Shown: piece after piece, positions 10,561 through 21,555 of the stretch | How positions within the stretch are numbered: position 1 is the stretch's first letter | Layout of the letters: each line of letters opens with the position of its first letter | DNA from: Larix kaempferi | Taxonomy: Eukaryota; Streptophyta; Pinopsida; Pinales; Pinaceae | Direction of reading: 5' to 3' | DNA: 64,000 nt | Assembly: GCA_027924585.1 (NCBI GenBank) | Contig: BSBM01000865.1 | Span: 2,232,001-2,296,000 of the forward strand | Made by a program: the position numbers and the translations under genes | Notes under the pieces: model-generated | What the model saw: the letters and a program-made list of their open reading frames with translations, nothing else | Told to the model about the DNA's origin: nothing | Databases searched by the model: none

Positions 10561-11320
10561 TAAGAAGGTTATGAGCATTCTTCCACCTTTACTTCGATCT
10601 TGTTAAAATCAATAAGGAAGCTATGAGCATTCTTCCATCTCTCCTTTGAGCTCATTAAAAATAGAAAGGAGGTCACGAGTTTACTTTTTTGGGATCGTTA
10701 AACCTATACGGAAAAGATTTTTATGGAGTCCTCTTTAATCCCTTTTCAGACTCCTTAAATAAGAAAAGATTGCCGAGTCAGCTTCTCTCTTTCATACTCG
10801 TTAAAGTACTTGAAAGGTCGTCTCTACAGTATAAGTTTACCCATTTTTCGGACTGCTTAGACTATTTACAAAAAAGGTATACTCTAGTCATACTCGTCTA
10901 GAAGAGTTATTCTCTCATTTTTTTACCCTTTTTTGGGTGAGGGGACTAACTTTATGAAAAAGGACCCTTTGGAGTCTTCTTTAGGATTTGCAGACTCTCA
11001 AAATATGAAAACACCAACGAGCATCTACCAACTCGGGCTCGATGTGAAATCCATGAGTAGGTATATGGAATTGTTGTTTAATTTTTTCAGACTCCTTAAA
11101 TATGAAAACACCGACGAGCAAGAACAGATCTGGGCTTGATATTAAAATCCACGGATCAGTACATTATCGAGTATTATTCTATATTTTCTTCAAACTCGTA
11201 AAACAAAGAAGAAAGTCTCGAGTTTCCCTTCCATGGACTCATAAAATTACACATGGTTGGATCCTTCTTGAGCATGCTTTAGTTCTTTCTCAAGCTCGTT
11301 AAAAAATGAAAAAGGTACCT
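10560..11320 (+). ncRNA. Series of putative H-type pseudoknot modules in the G1 3' region
   Basis: At least six modules of about 50-100 bases follow one pattern: outer 5' strand, inner 5' strand, outer 3' strand within the loop followed by TTAAA-like bases, then inner 3' strand. Examples: GAGC 10625 with GCTC 10650 and CTCCTTT 10641 with AAAGGAG 10665; GGAGTC 10725 with GACTCC 10749 and CTTTTC 10742 with GAAAAG 10763; GAGT 10775 with ACTC 10796 and CTTTCA 10789 with TGAAAG 10811; CGAGT 11168 with ACTCG 11194 and TTTCTTC 11185 with GAAGAAA 11208; GAGT 11220 with ACTC 11237 and CCATG 11231 with CATGG 11252. Related sequence on the other strand is at 61440-61930. That it acts as RNA is an inference. 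Confidence 0.55.
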
Positions 11321-12565
11321 AAAAAGAGAAAGGGAAGGGAAGGGTGTTAAATATATTTCAATATAATGGAAACAAGTCAACTATGTCCTTGAACAAAGTA
11401 CCTTTTTGTGTCTATCAAACATGTCGGGTTCTCGTTTTGGCCTTAGGATAAACCTGATTCCAGAGTTGTGTACTCCTCCGATTGGTTACTCTTCCAATAA
11501 TATGAAGAATCTGTCAATGTCTCCTACATTGCAGATTTATACCATGGTCCCTTTGTCTTCAAAGCTGCCTAATTCACTCTTGTGTCGTGCTCACTATTCA
11601 AGGACACCCCTTGTGTCGTCCATTCTGCAGTTTCCTTGACCTCTTGTGTCAACCATTCCTTGGTGTCAGTATGTTTCATCATGTATTCAGTCCTACTCCA
11701 GATTAGATCAACCTTTGCTTGTATCTTATGTTGGATGATGGAGGATGCCTTAAGTCCTCCCTTCCAACAAACTTCTTCCTATCGACTTCAACTCATCTTG
11801 CTCTGGGAATGAAGTTTAGATTTTTTGGTAGTACCTTGGGGATTTCAGTCATCAGTGGCAATTTCCCTCGTTATTCAGTAGCGAGAATACATCAATGTCT
11901 CCTACGCAATGGATTCTTCAAGTGTTCGAATTCAAGACCCCTTATTCGCACTTGTTAGAATGTACTAGGTACCTTGGGCCCCATTTTCATTATTGGTGGG
12001 TGACCCTCGTGTTTGTTAACGGTCCATATCAATAGTTGGTAATCAAACCATGTCTTTCATGTTCAACCTCAACTCCTTTATTCGCATGATTAGGACTCGT
12101 TCCTTGAGACGGTTTGGATGAAGACCTTGAGCTTATAATAGCATAATCATATTTTTTTATTTCCTAAGTTGCGCAAGACTGAGACACACCCATGTTTTAC
12201 TCTTGATGAGACATAGATCTAGTTTTTTCTCTATGGCTATGATCTCTAGTTTTGACATAGATCCACCTTTGTATTTCTGTGGCTATGTTCATATTTATAC
12301 TGTCTTCATGGATCCATGTTTGTATTATAGTGTCCATGGTATATGCATCAGTATTGTATCATTATTGTATCCTCCTGGAGGTCATGTTCCACTATTTGAA
12401 CATGGACATTTATCCTAGGGATGAGATTGACTGACATTTTCCTTTCTTTCAGGTACTTCATTTGAGCCTATGGTTCTTGGTTTCTCCTGTTTCTCCAAAT
12501 CCATGACTCAAACATTTATTATTTATAATTTATTTTGGCCATCGTCTTCCCCTCTGACCTCATAC
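11321..12565 (+). other. Non-coding G1 3' region before the polypurine tract
   Basis: No coding signal or strong repeat is seen. Position between the pseudoknot series and the polypurine tract makes it the 3' untranslated part of G1. Confidence 0.4.
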
Positions 12566-12578
12566 ATTAGGGGGCATT
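12566..12578 (+). promoter_or_regulatory. G1 polypurine tract
   Basis: A purine-rich run ATTAGGGGGCATT stands directly before TGTTATAGCC, the likely start of the 3' LTR. Confidence 0.5.
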
Positions 12579-13590
12579 TGTTATAGCCAAAATTGGCACT
12601 TCTCTGTCCGTGACGACACTTACATCTCTTGGTCGCATGACGATACTTATTGAGATTACTGTGAGTCACACAAAAGGACATTTGTGGATGGAAGAGCAAT
12701 ATTTGGGACTTTATATGGATGGAATTACCTAATTCATGGCCCTTTGGATAGGTAATAACCTTAGGAACATTTTTGTAGACCAAAAATTCTCCAGAAAACC
12801 CCCAGAAAAGGCTCTTTTTGACCATTTTCCCACAAAAACACAGGTTGCATATGCTAAAAGTTGCAGGTTTCCTAAAAATTCACAGGTTGCATATGGTAAG
12901 AGTCATGAGTACCCGCTGGTTTTTCCTGTTCAAAGTCATGAACACCTCAGAAACATTAAAAATACATAAAAAGTTACGAAAAATGGTTAGTATTGGGTAG
13001 TTTTGGAACCTCCTCTCCTGTTGTAACTACTTCCTATTCAACCATATCTTCTTCACTTGATATAAAATAGAGGGAGAGGGACCATTAAAGGGGACCAATC
13101 CCATTATAGTGTTATGCAGGAGGAATTGAGACTCATATCCCCCTCACTTGTGCCCTAGTTTCTAGTGAACCCTAGCACATCTGATAAGAGGTTGGGATCC
13201 TTGGAGAAGAGGAGCAGGAGACCTTGAGTCATGGTTTCATGAAGTTCCATACTTGAAGGAAGGTATAATTTGATGTACTTCCTTCATTCATTAATAAGAT
13301 TGGAAATTCTTCCTTTCCCAACATAATTTGTTTTATATGTTGTAAGGTATAATTTGATGTACTTGTTTCATGCTATTATAAATGTCAATTTGTTTATATG
13401 TGATCAAATTGGTTTGAGAAAGGTCTAGGGTTGTTTTTTAGGATGGTACATTGAGAAGCAAAGGAGGATAAAGTTAGGATCAAACTTCAGAATAAGGTAC
13501 ATGTCTTTCTAATCTCTAACTTATTTGCTTAAGTATATGTACGTGCAGAACTTTGTATGTCCATCTTACACCCCTGTATGTTGGTAGTCT
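12579..13590 (+). repeat. G1 3' LTR (start clear, end approximate)
   Basis: It begins TGTTATAGCC after the polypurine tract. A plus-strand TATAAAATAG promoter box lies at 13061-13070, followed about 90 bases on by leader-like sequence and a duplicated GGTATAATTTGATGTACTT block (13261 and 13346). The end is not resolved because no partner LTR lies in the window. The next recognisable feature begins at 13599. Confidence 0.5.
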
Positions 13591-13598
13591 CTCCCCTG

Positions 13599-15693
13599 CT
13601 ATAGGACATTTTTCCTAACAACAGTGATAGGAAAGGTGATTGGGCATGAAAATTTGGAAGGAAGGGTTTCCTCTTCCACATCACTATATTCTATATGCAG
13701 CATTGTTACCTTTGGTATCGTAACTTCAATCTTTTGCTTTTTGGCTAGAGTTGTTGCAACAACAACCTGAGTTTCCACCGCTGGGCTCAGTACTGCCAGT
13801 TCCCTCTTCATCTCAATGGTCGACTGGATCAAAGGATTGAGATTAGCTAAAGGTTTTGACTGCAGAATGTCCTCAATAGGGTCCTTTCCTTGTCATTCGC
13901 GTGGTAGGTCAACATGAGAGGGGTGCTTGCTTTCTGAGCTTCCTTTTCTTCCTTGTCTTTCCGAACCTTTTCATCAAATGACAACTCAAGTTTTCTGTAT
14001 TGAAAGACCTTAGTCTTGAGCTCATGTTGATACTGAAATATAAAATTCTTTTTTTCCAGGGAAGAAGTCTTGTTCAGGACCTCAGCAAATGAGTCAAATC
14101 CTTGGTAGATTGAGTCGTCTGGGTCAGTCTGATGAGCATAAATACTCTTCATGTTCTCTTGTGCAAAATGATTTTCTAGAAATGATTTGGGATAATGCAT
14201 TCTCTGTGGAGATTTCCCAAGTTTCAGGGTAGAAATATTCTTCCCAAGTAATCCAGCATGGGTTAAATTTTGAATTACCAGAGGTCCAATATGGAGTGGG
14301 AACTTGGACCACCCTCTTCTTTTGGCTCCAGTTAATTTAGGGAACACACCATCAGTGACTGTCTGGAAGGATATTTCCTCAAATAGAAACCTGTCTGGTA
14401 CAATTCTTGGCAGTAAATGGGCTATATTTCTGCCCCAAATCCTAACATAGGAGAAGTATTCCCCCACATACTAGTCACCCATGGAAGAGACAAGTGCCTT
14501 GGCATGTTCAGAGAAGGTGGGAGAGTTCTCCTTGAATATCATCAGATGAATTGAGCCAAAAAAAGGTCAGAAATATCATAAATGAGAGGCATAAAATTGC
14601 CCTCCCACAGTGCAGAGCAATAGATATGAACAGACGGTGCAGAGAGATTCCAATTCCATCCCATGGAAGGAAACTGTAAATCCGAACACAAGACATCCAA
14701 CACATAAGCCAAGTAGAAGAAATTAGGTTTTCTAGAAGCCGGGGTCTTCTGATATTTCTCAATCGTCGTCTTGAGTTCCACTGATAGAAATTGATCCCAA
14801 CTGAAGGAATCTCCTGTAGTGAGGACGTGATGAGCAATGGGTGCCCATTCAACCTTGAACAACAAGCAATCTCGTAAACTGTATAATTTGCAGAGCATGG
14901 CTGCCAATAGAGTGAATGGATATTTAAACCAAGAGATGGGATAGGATTTGTCGGCCTTGGGCATGAAGCTTGCAGGGCTATGCATCCATGACCTAAGCAT
15001 TTCCTCCAAGTTGAATTGGGTTGCAGCGGAATCTAGGAATTTCTTATTTAACAGTTGGTCAGGTTTCCTTAGGTCATAAGCTCTAGAAAACATTTCAGGC
15101 TAGAAATAAGTTAATTGAGCCCCTACCTTATCATTGAAAGAGTGGTCTAGCGGGTGGGCATGTTGAATTATCCATTTGACAACATCGGTGTAAGGCATGA
15201 GTGTTGGTTTGTACGCAATAGCGTGTAATTGGGATTTGCTAATGTTTAGGTAGGAGGACTGGTTGTATTGAATTTCGGATAGGTCGTCATTATAAAAAAT
15301 GGAGTAGATGCATGACCAATCCAAGTGATAAGTCTCAGATACCCTGCCACTTGTGTCGGAGAGGATTCCACTGTTTGGTTCTTTGTTCTTAAGTTCCTTA
15401 GGGTCGTTTTCGAGTAGGTGTTTTCGACATGGTTGGAAAACTTGAAAATCTGATAAAACGAGAAAAAAAATCAACAAAACTAATTTTAACTTTGATTTAT
15501 TGCAAAATGAGAATGAAAGTACCAAAAAACCAACATGCATTGAAGAAGGAAGTAAAATGGTAAATCTGGTAAAAAATCCGCAGTGAGATCTTTCACCCAA
15601 GTGAAATTTGCAAGTTGAAAAACGGTGGAAACAATCCTGTAAATTCGAAATATTTAAGCGACAGTGGGATAAATTGATATTGTGAAATTTCAA
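13599..15693 (-). pseudogene. Broken reading frame of unknown function, probably retroelement-derived
   Basis: The minus strand carries a nearly continuous protein-like sequence in four pieces (15693-15100, 15093-14542, 14467-13847, 13832-13599), broken by stops and shifts. I do not recognise the family. Visible features: a basic, Cys-rich start; a central block with WMHSPASFMP, FKYPFTLLAAMLCKL and FFYLAYVLDVLCSDLQFP; then RIWGRNIAHLLPRIVPDRF; and a charged Lys/Glu-rich segment near the end. It lies on the same strand as, and downstream of, the truncated Tat-like element. It may be an accessory frame of a Tat- or Ogre-type element, an env-position frame, or gag of another element. Confidence 0.45.
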
Positions 15694-15779
15694 AGAATCA
15701 ATGGCTTAGATTCAAAACGCGAAAAAAGAGGAAAAGAAATGCGGAAGCGAACTTTTATAAATTTGATTTTAGGTTTCTG

Positions 15780-16260
15780 TAATCCGCAATCTACAATGTA
15801 GGTTGCGAGTTGCGGAAGTACAAGTTTGAACTTTAAGTATTTCAATGTTTCTGCAGTCCACAATCCACAATGGAAAAACGAAGGGGTGAAAAGCTATGGG
15901 AAAAATCAATCTTTCCACAATCCTTAATCCACACTTCGCAATTTGGGGGTTGCGGGTGTACATTTCGTTTTTGCTTATTATGGTTTCCGATTTTCGCAAT
16001 CCGCAATTTTCGGATTGTGGGTTGCAGAAATGTAAATGTTATTTTCAAAAACTAAGTGCTTTGCGCGTTCCACAATTCGCAAATTTACAGGTTGCGGAAT
16101 GCGGAACCAAAATTCGATTTTATAAAAATATTTCCCGACATCCGCAATCCGCATTTGCAGGTTGCAAATTGCGGAAAGAAGAAATATATTATTCGAAAAT
16201 CTCTACATTCGCAATCCGCATTGCGGATTGCGGATCGATGGTTGCGGAAACAACATAATT
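15780..16260. repeat. Array of CCGCAAT palindromes
   Basis: Imperfect units of about 60-80 bp are built on CCGCAATCCGC and its complement. Examples are CGCAA-TCTACAATGTAGG-TTGCG near 15786, CCGCAAT...ATTGCGG at about 16142-16175, and a near-perfect stem near 16210-16233 (CGCAATCCGCA and TGCGGATTGCG, one base apart). The same unit type fills part of the Tat LTR at 22617-23040. Confidence 0.75.
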
Positions 16261-16456
16261 TGAAGGAAAAGTAAGCTTTCCGCAACTCTCAAAACGCACA
16301 AAGAAGAAAGTTTTTTTGGACAAATTCATTAAATCCAAGTCATGGAAACAGGAAAATGATAAGGACAACAATCAAAACACCCCAAAATAGATAAGCAATT
16401 GTGAGTTATTTTCAAAAATAATAGTGGGGCTCCCATTTTTATCAATAAAAATGGGA

Positions 16457-16855
16457 TCAGTTGTTCCTACAACAAGGGGGTGCTTGTAAGTTCTGCAAAA
16501 CATATATAATATCGGAATACCAAGGAGAAGACAAGAATTTTTTTGATACCTGTGACAGTGGGTCTTGGGCAGTTTCTTCCAGGATGTGTGAAAGCAAGTT
16601 CACACTTAGTGAGTCCCAATTTGATTTAGCCATGGGCCTGGCCAGTCCTTGTCCTTTGATAAGATTTGTAGGTTTGATATCCAAGTCATATTCCAAGAGA
16701 AAAACTATCCACTTATCCCTTCTACCGTATGGATAAGGTTGTGTCAATATATATTTCACAACAACATTAGGGGCATAAGCCACAACATGGGAATGAAAAA
16801 CATAGAATCTGGAATCTTTCAAAGTTTTAACCATGGAATATGCTTGCTTCTCCAT
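16457..16855 (-). pseudogene. Tat-like element: RNase H end, truncated before integrase
   Basis: Read on the minus strand, EKQAYSMVKTLKDSRFYVFHSH and YGRRDKWIVFLLEYDLDIKP match the Gypsy RNase H connection domain. It is followed by GQGLARPMAKSN and SPWYSDIIYVLQNLQAPP, which normally leads into integrase. The frame then runs into stops and non-coding sequence, so integrase and the 3' end are missing. RNase H would remove RNA from the replication hybrid. Confidence 0.7.
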
Positions 16856-16859
16856 GGTG

Positions 16860-18070
16860 TTGTACTTGAGCTCAGCATCTATGAGAGCTTTGCTAAAGCT
16901 ATGGGTTTCTTGTCTCCTTCCTGATTTTTCTATAAAAGCACTCCAGCTCTGGAATGCTCAGATGCAAAAGAAAACATTAGAAATTATTTGTCAAAATCAG
17001 GACTGATTAGCATAGGTGCTTCAACAATTTCCCTTTTTATGTCTCCAAATGCTTGTTTGGATTCAACAGTCCACATGATCTGAGTGTCCTTCTTAAGCAT
17101 GTTTGTGATTGACCTCATGATCTCTGCAAAATTGGGGATGAACCTCCTTAAGAAATTCACTGTGCCTAGAAAGGATTGAACCTCTTTTTTACTTCTGGGG
17201 AGTTCAATTTTCTATTGTGTCGAATCTGTCTGGGTCAATTTTGATCCCATCTTTAGATATTATGTGACCTAGTAGCTTGCCTTCTTGCATGGAAAAGTTT
17301 GAATTTTTGGGGTTCAGAGAGATCCAATTTTTTTGCACTTGGAAAACACTTGATGCAAATGTTTCAAATGCTCTGCATCAGACTTAGAATACATAGTGAT
17401 GTCATCCATGTATATGACTACAAATTTGTCTTTCTCTTCTATAAAATCTATTTCCATAGCTCTTTGGAAGGTAGCTCCTGCATTCAACAGACCAAAAGGC
17501 ATCTTTGCATACACGAAGGTCCCCCAAGGCATGGTAAAGGATGTCTTGTCTTGGTCTTGTGGATGCACCTTAATCTGATTGTACCCTGATAATCCATCAA
17601 GCATGGAAATTATTGCTTCCCCTACAACCTTCTGTAAAATGTGGTCCATTTTGGGTAGGGGGTAGTTGTCCTTTAGGGACACTTTATTTAGATTTCTAAA
17701 GTCAATACACAGTTTGATTTCACCATTTTTCTTCCTCACAGGGACTATGTTGGCTACCCATTTTGAAAACCTTAAGGAGACTATGATTTTGGCTTCATAC
17801 AACCTTTTTCACTTATTTTTCTATCAGTGGGAGCAACATGGGATTCATCCTTCTCAATTTCTTCCTGAATGGTTTCTCCCATGTTTTGACTGATATGGTA
17901 TGCTGGATGATGGTAGTGTCATATTCTTTCAGGTCTTCATAGCACCATGCAAACACATCAGAAAAATGTCTCATTAAATCCACATAGTCATCTTTAATGC
18001 CTGGGGTTAAAGACTTTGTTAGTTTGACAATTTTGGGCTCTTTTTTATTCCCAATGTTACAGTCTTCCAC
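16860..18070 (-). pseudogene. Tat-like element: reverse transcriptase, broken
   Basis: The minus strand encodes the region before the reverse transcriptase (YVDLMRHFSDVFAWCYEDLK and FRKKLRRMNPMLLPLIEK, 18070-17813). The core at 17802-17314 has WVANIVPVRKKNGEIKLCID, YPLPKMDHILQKVV, MPFGLLNAGATFQRAM and the active site VIYMDDITMYS with both catalytic Asp residues. A shift near 17807 separates the two parts. Weaker matches continue to about 16900. This enzyme would copy the element RNA. Stops in this copy prevent a full product. Confidence 0.8.
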
Positions 18071-18307
18071 TTAACTGTGGTTTGGAGAAACCTTGTGATT
18101 TTTTGCCACATCGTTCTCATCAAAAAGTTTTTCTAATGGCACCAATACTTGGGGTATATAATTGCTCTTCAGTTGCAGGATCTCTTTATTTCCCAAAGTG
18201 GTTAGGAGATCTGGTGGGTAAGGTTCCCATTCATCACATGAACAGTTATCTTGATCAATCTAGGCGTGGGAAAATTCTTTAGTCATATCTAGGAATTTCT
18301 TGATCCG

Positions 18308-19156
18308 CTAATCATATTCAAATATTTTCCAATGTTTGGTATTGTTTGGAACAAAGGGTCTATGCCTTATATTGATCATGTAAGCTTTGGTAGGATAGGA
18401 AGGGAGTTGAAATATGCTAGCAGAGCTGGCCAAAAGGTCTACTATTGTATTTTTCTCTTTAGGGATGAAAGAAATATCATGCTCTATGAAGAAATTATCA
18501 AACATATCCCAAACAACATTTCTGTAAGCCCTCATTTTGGGATGTTTAGTCTCATAATTGCCATTCGCCTGTTGGATTATTAGCTCTGTATCTCCATAAA
18601 ATTTGATCTTTTTAGCTCTTAGATATTTGAGTGCATTCAGACCCAACAGTAGGGCTTCATATTCTGCCACGTTATTCGAAAAATAAAACATTAGTTTGAA
18701 GGTATGCAATCTAGTGCATTCACTTCCTTCATCTGGAGAGATAATCCATACCCCTGCCCCAACTCCTTCTTTGTTTAAAACTCCATCAAATCTCATAACC
18801 CAGTGATATTCTTTTTGGTTTGTGGCTTTGGCTTCCATTTCTAACTCTGATTTTTCATCACTTCCTTTCTCCATTTGCTGACCACTGCCTTCTAGGCTTG
18901 TTGAGATGTCAATGCATTGTATCTCTTGCTCATTACTATACTTATCATTTTTTTCAGGCAGGTCAGTAATTTTCACACCTTTCTCTTCTAAACCAAGATC
19001 ATAACATAAAACTGAGGTGCCTATATGAGTGTCTACAACAAAAATGGGATGATTATTAGGCTTACTTTTACTGCTTACTACATAGGACAATCTATGCTCC
19101 CTGTATAGTCTTCTATTTTCCCCCAAAACAGGGATGGTAGCATAAGACATATCCAT
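18308..19156 (-). CDS. Tat-like element: extra RNase H domain placed between protease and reverse transcriptase
   Basis: This 282-residue open frame has the form of the additional RNase H found in Tat-clade Gypsy elements. WVMRFDGVLNKEGVGAGVW gives the first Asp, NNVAEYEALLLGLNAL the Glu, FYGDTELIIQQANG the second Asp, and KNTIVDLLASSAS the last Asp, so the four acidic positions look kept. The roughly 115 N-terminal residues are charged and not assigned. It lies 21 bases after the protease frame in element sense and upstream of reverse transcriptase, whereas the usual Tat order is reverse transcriptase, RNase H, then this domain. It is open but belongs to a broken polyprotein. Confidence 0.75.
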   Translation of the reverse strand: MDMSYATIPVLGENRRLYREHRLSYVVSSKSKPNNHPIFVVDTHIGTSVLCYDLGLEEKGVKITDLPEKNDKYSNEQEIQCIDISTSLEGSGQQMEKGSDEKSELEMEAKATNQKEYHWVMRFDGVLNKEGVGAGVWIISPDEGSECTRLHTFKLMFYFSNNVAEYEALLLGLNALKYLRAKKIKFYGDTELIIQQANGNYETKHPKMRAYRNVVWDMFDNFFIEHDISFIPKEKNTIVDLLASSASIFQLPSYPTKAYMINIRHRPFVPNNTKHWKIFEYD

Positions 19157-19177
19157 CTGTAGAGTTCCTTTTAATTT

Positions 19178-19588
19178 TTATGCCCAAGACCTAGATAATA
19201 GCATCCCAAATTTAGGTGGAATATCAGCCACTACCTCATCCATGATTACATTCTTCTGAGGTATTTGAGTTAGTGAGACCACCATGTCTTTAATCAGACC
19301 CAAACATTGGACTCTTCTAGAATCAAAGGATAACAGATATTTATAGGGCCTTGTGATTTCTAACCCCAGACTTTCCACCACTGATCTTGGAATGAGGTTA
19401 TCTGAAGCTCCAGAATCTAACATAGCATTGTGTAAAATATGATCATGTATGTTTAGACTGATATAGAAGGGAGGGACATCATCCTTTGGAGCACTTTCAA
19501 CATGGAGACCAAATAGAAGATTAGGTTTGTCATCATGCAAATTGAGAGTATCAGGCTTCTTTCCTTCTTCTCCATTCACTACTTTCAA
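19178..19588 (-). pseudogene. Tat-like element: aspartic protease
   Basis: The 136-residue frame has PPFYISLNIHDHILHNAMLD followed by Ser-Gly-Ala-Ser, the active-site loop of a retroviral-type protease. After it come LIPRSVVESLGLEITRPY and IPPKFGMLLSRSWA, a typical Tat protease end. It would cleave the Gag-Pol precursor as a homodimer. The domain itself is intact, but no continuous frame joins it to gag. Confidence 0.8.
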
Positions 19589-19657
19589 AATATGATCTTT
19601 GTACTCTCAGTTTTTGACCAACTCATTTAAAGGAATTGAAATTTTAATCTTAGATAT

Positions 19658-21244
19658 TTAATTCTCTAAACTGAAAGCAGAATGGATCTTCTCTATTGTC
19701 TTTATATTACCTTCATATCTCCCTTCTGGACCCTTTTTAGGAGCTTTTGCCCCCTTCTCAGGTGCCTTATCAGAGGTTACATTTTTTGGGTCACCCTTCC
19801 TAGAAGTTTCTTTTCTTTGTGGTTGAGAAGAAGATGGCTCAGCAGTAGCCTTTCCTTGGTCCACTGTTACCTTTCTACCTCTCAAATTATGCTACCTCTG
19901 AAATTAATAATCTCATTTTGGAAGCCTCTTTGGTATTGATCAAATTCTGATTCTTCTTGGCTACTATCTAACTGCAGGGAGGATTGGTCATGTTCCTCTT
20001 TAGTTAAATAGAACTGGGGTTGGATCTGATCAAAGAGGTGGATTTGGTCATCAGGGTGTTCATCTTATTCCTCTCCTATTATCAAGTTCTCAACAAGGGG
20101 TGGTCTAATTGGATGATTCTCAGCATTTCTAGGATCCCTTGGTTCTCTTGGTCTTCCCTTTGGGGAAGGAAGTCTCCTATAATTGTTATTTCGAGCTTGA
20201 GGATTTGGGTTTTCTTTGGAAGGAGGCCTATTGTCAAGGGAAATCCTATCCAACAACCTTTCCATAGTCCTCATCATCTGCTCAAATTTGGTATCAATGG
20301 ATTGGGATGTGGAATGTTGGGATGTCTCATTAGATCTCTTTTTCTCAGCTTCATTTATGTGATTCATTTTACTTGAGGTCATCAAATTAGCTTCTACTTC
20401 TACAACATCTTTTAACATATCGGGTAGAGTGGAAGATCTCCTTTCTCTCAAAATGAGAGCAAATTCATTGTCAAAACAATTAGCATAATGAAGCTTGGCT
20501 TCTCCCACAGGAGGATTGAGGTCCACAGGGATATAATTATACATTCTCATGAATCTAGCTGAAAACTCTTAGACAGTCTCAACATTGGTTTTATTTGTAT
20601 TTTCATACTGAGTGAGAATTTGGAGAGGATTTTGTTTATCCTTCCATATGGCTAGGAAACCTTGTCAAATATCTCATAGGTAGCAATTCCTCCATTTGGA
20701 AGGGATTTGAACCACTTCTTCACTTCTCCGGCTGGCCTTTGGGAAAATAACCTCATCTTGGAATCATCTTCATCCACCTCTTATAGGTCTATAAAATCAA
20801 TGAAGTGGTATACATGTTGTTGTGCAGAACCATTTCCTTCCCCATCAAATCTCATAAGTCGTTGGGCATATCCCATAGGTAAGTCATGGAGATTAGCAGG
20901 GAGAGCTAAAGGAGAAAATATGGCATCCATTTCCCTTAGATTTTGCTTAGGAGCAGGGGGGATTCTTGAAGTAGCAGGAGAAACAGTAGGTATTACAAAA
21001 GTATGGCTTGGAACAATAGGAGGAGTGATCAGACTTGGGTATTTTGGCTAGCAGCTTTAGTGAAGAGAAATAAATCACTGTTTTCTTCTTTAGCTTGTGA
21101 ATTTTCCCACAAAGCATTCAGACAATGTGTTTGGAATTTTCTTTGGTAAAATAGGGTTGTCTTTAGATCTGATTTAGATTTAGACTTAAATGAGGACTGT
21201 TTAGTTTTTAAATCCCAAGAGACAATCTCTATAGCCTGTGCCAC
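19658..21244 (-). pseudogene. Tat-like element: gag, broken
   Basis: Read on the minus strand, 21244-21029 is a basic N-terminus. The region 21028-20560 holds the gag core in pieces (LPANLHDLPMGYAQRLMRFD, then MRLFSQRPAGEVKKWFKSLP). The frame 20550-20065 continues with NEFALILRERRSSTLPDMLKDV and a long Arg/Pro/Asn-rich tail. 19885-19658 is a Lys/Glu/Pro-rich linker before protease. Several stops interrupt it. Gag forms the particle that carries the element RNA. Confidence 0.7.
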
Positions 21245-21533
21245 TTATTTAGGTAGAGAAAAATACCTAGTTAATGGGGAAATACCTGTTTATTCTTTCT
21301 TTGCTTTCCTCATGATCCTCTCTGGATCTGATACAAAATTTGCTAGTTCAGGATCTGGCTGAATTCTGGTAGGTATCCTTCTGGAATCCAAAATTATTCC
21401 AAGAAATTCGCCAATATGAAAGTTGGAGTCGCCAAGGAAAAGGCTACAACCTTGAAATTTATGATCCTCTATTTTCCCTCAGAGATCTGATTCGATGCTT
21501 CGAAATTCTTGTTCTGGGAAAGAAGTTTTTCAA

Positions 21534-21552
21534 ATCCCCAGTGGAGTCTCCA
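21534..21552 (-). promoter_or_regulatory. Tat-like element primer-binding site
   Basis: On the minus strand TGGAGACTCCACTGGGGAT begins three bases after the inner LTR end. Its form is like the TGGCGACTCC-type primer sites of Tat and Ogre elements. Confidence 0.65.
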
Positions 21553-21555
21553 GAA

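Noticed and set aside
15870-16371. Several overlapping short frames on both strands
   Set aside because: They are produced by the CCGCAAT palindromes, which are open on both strands. No protein family features.
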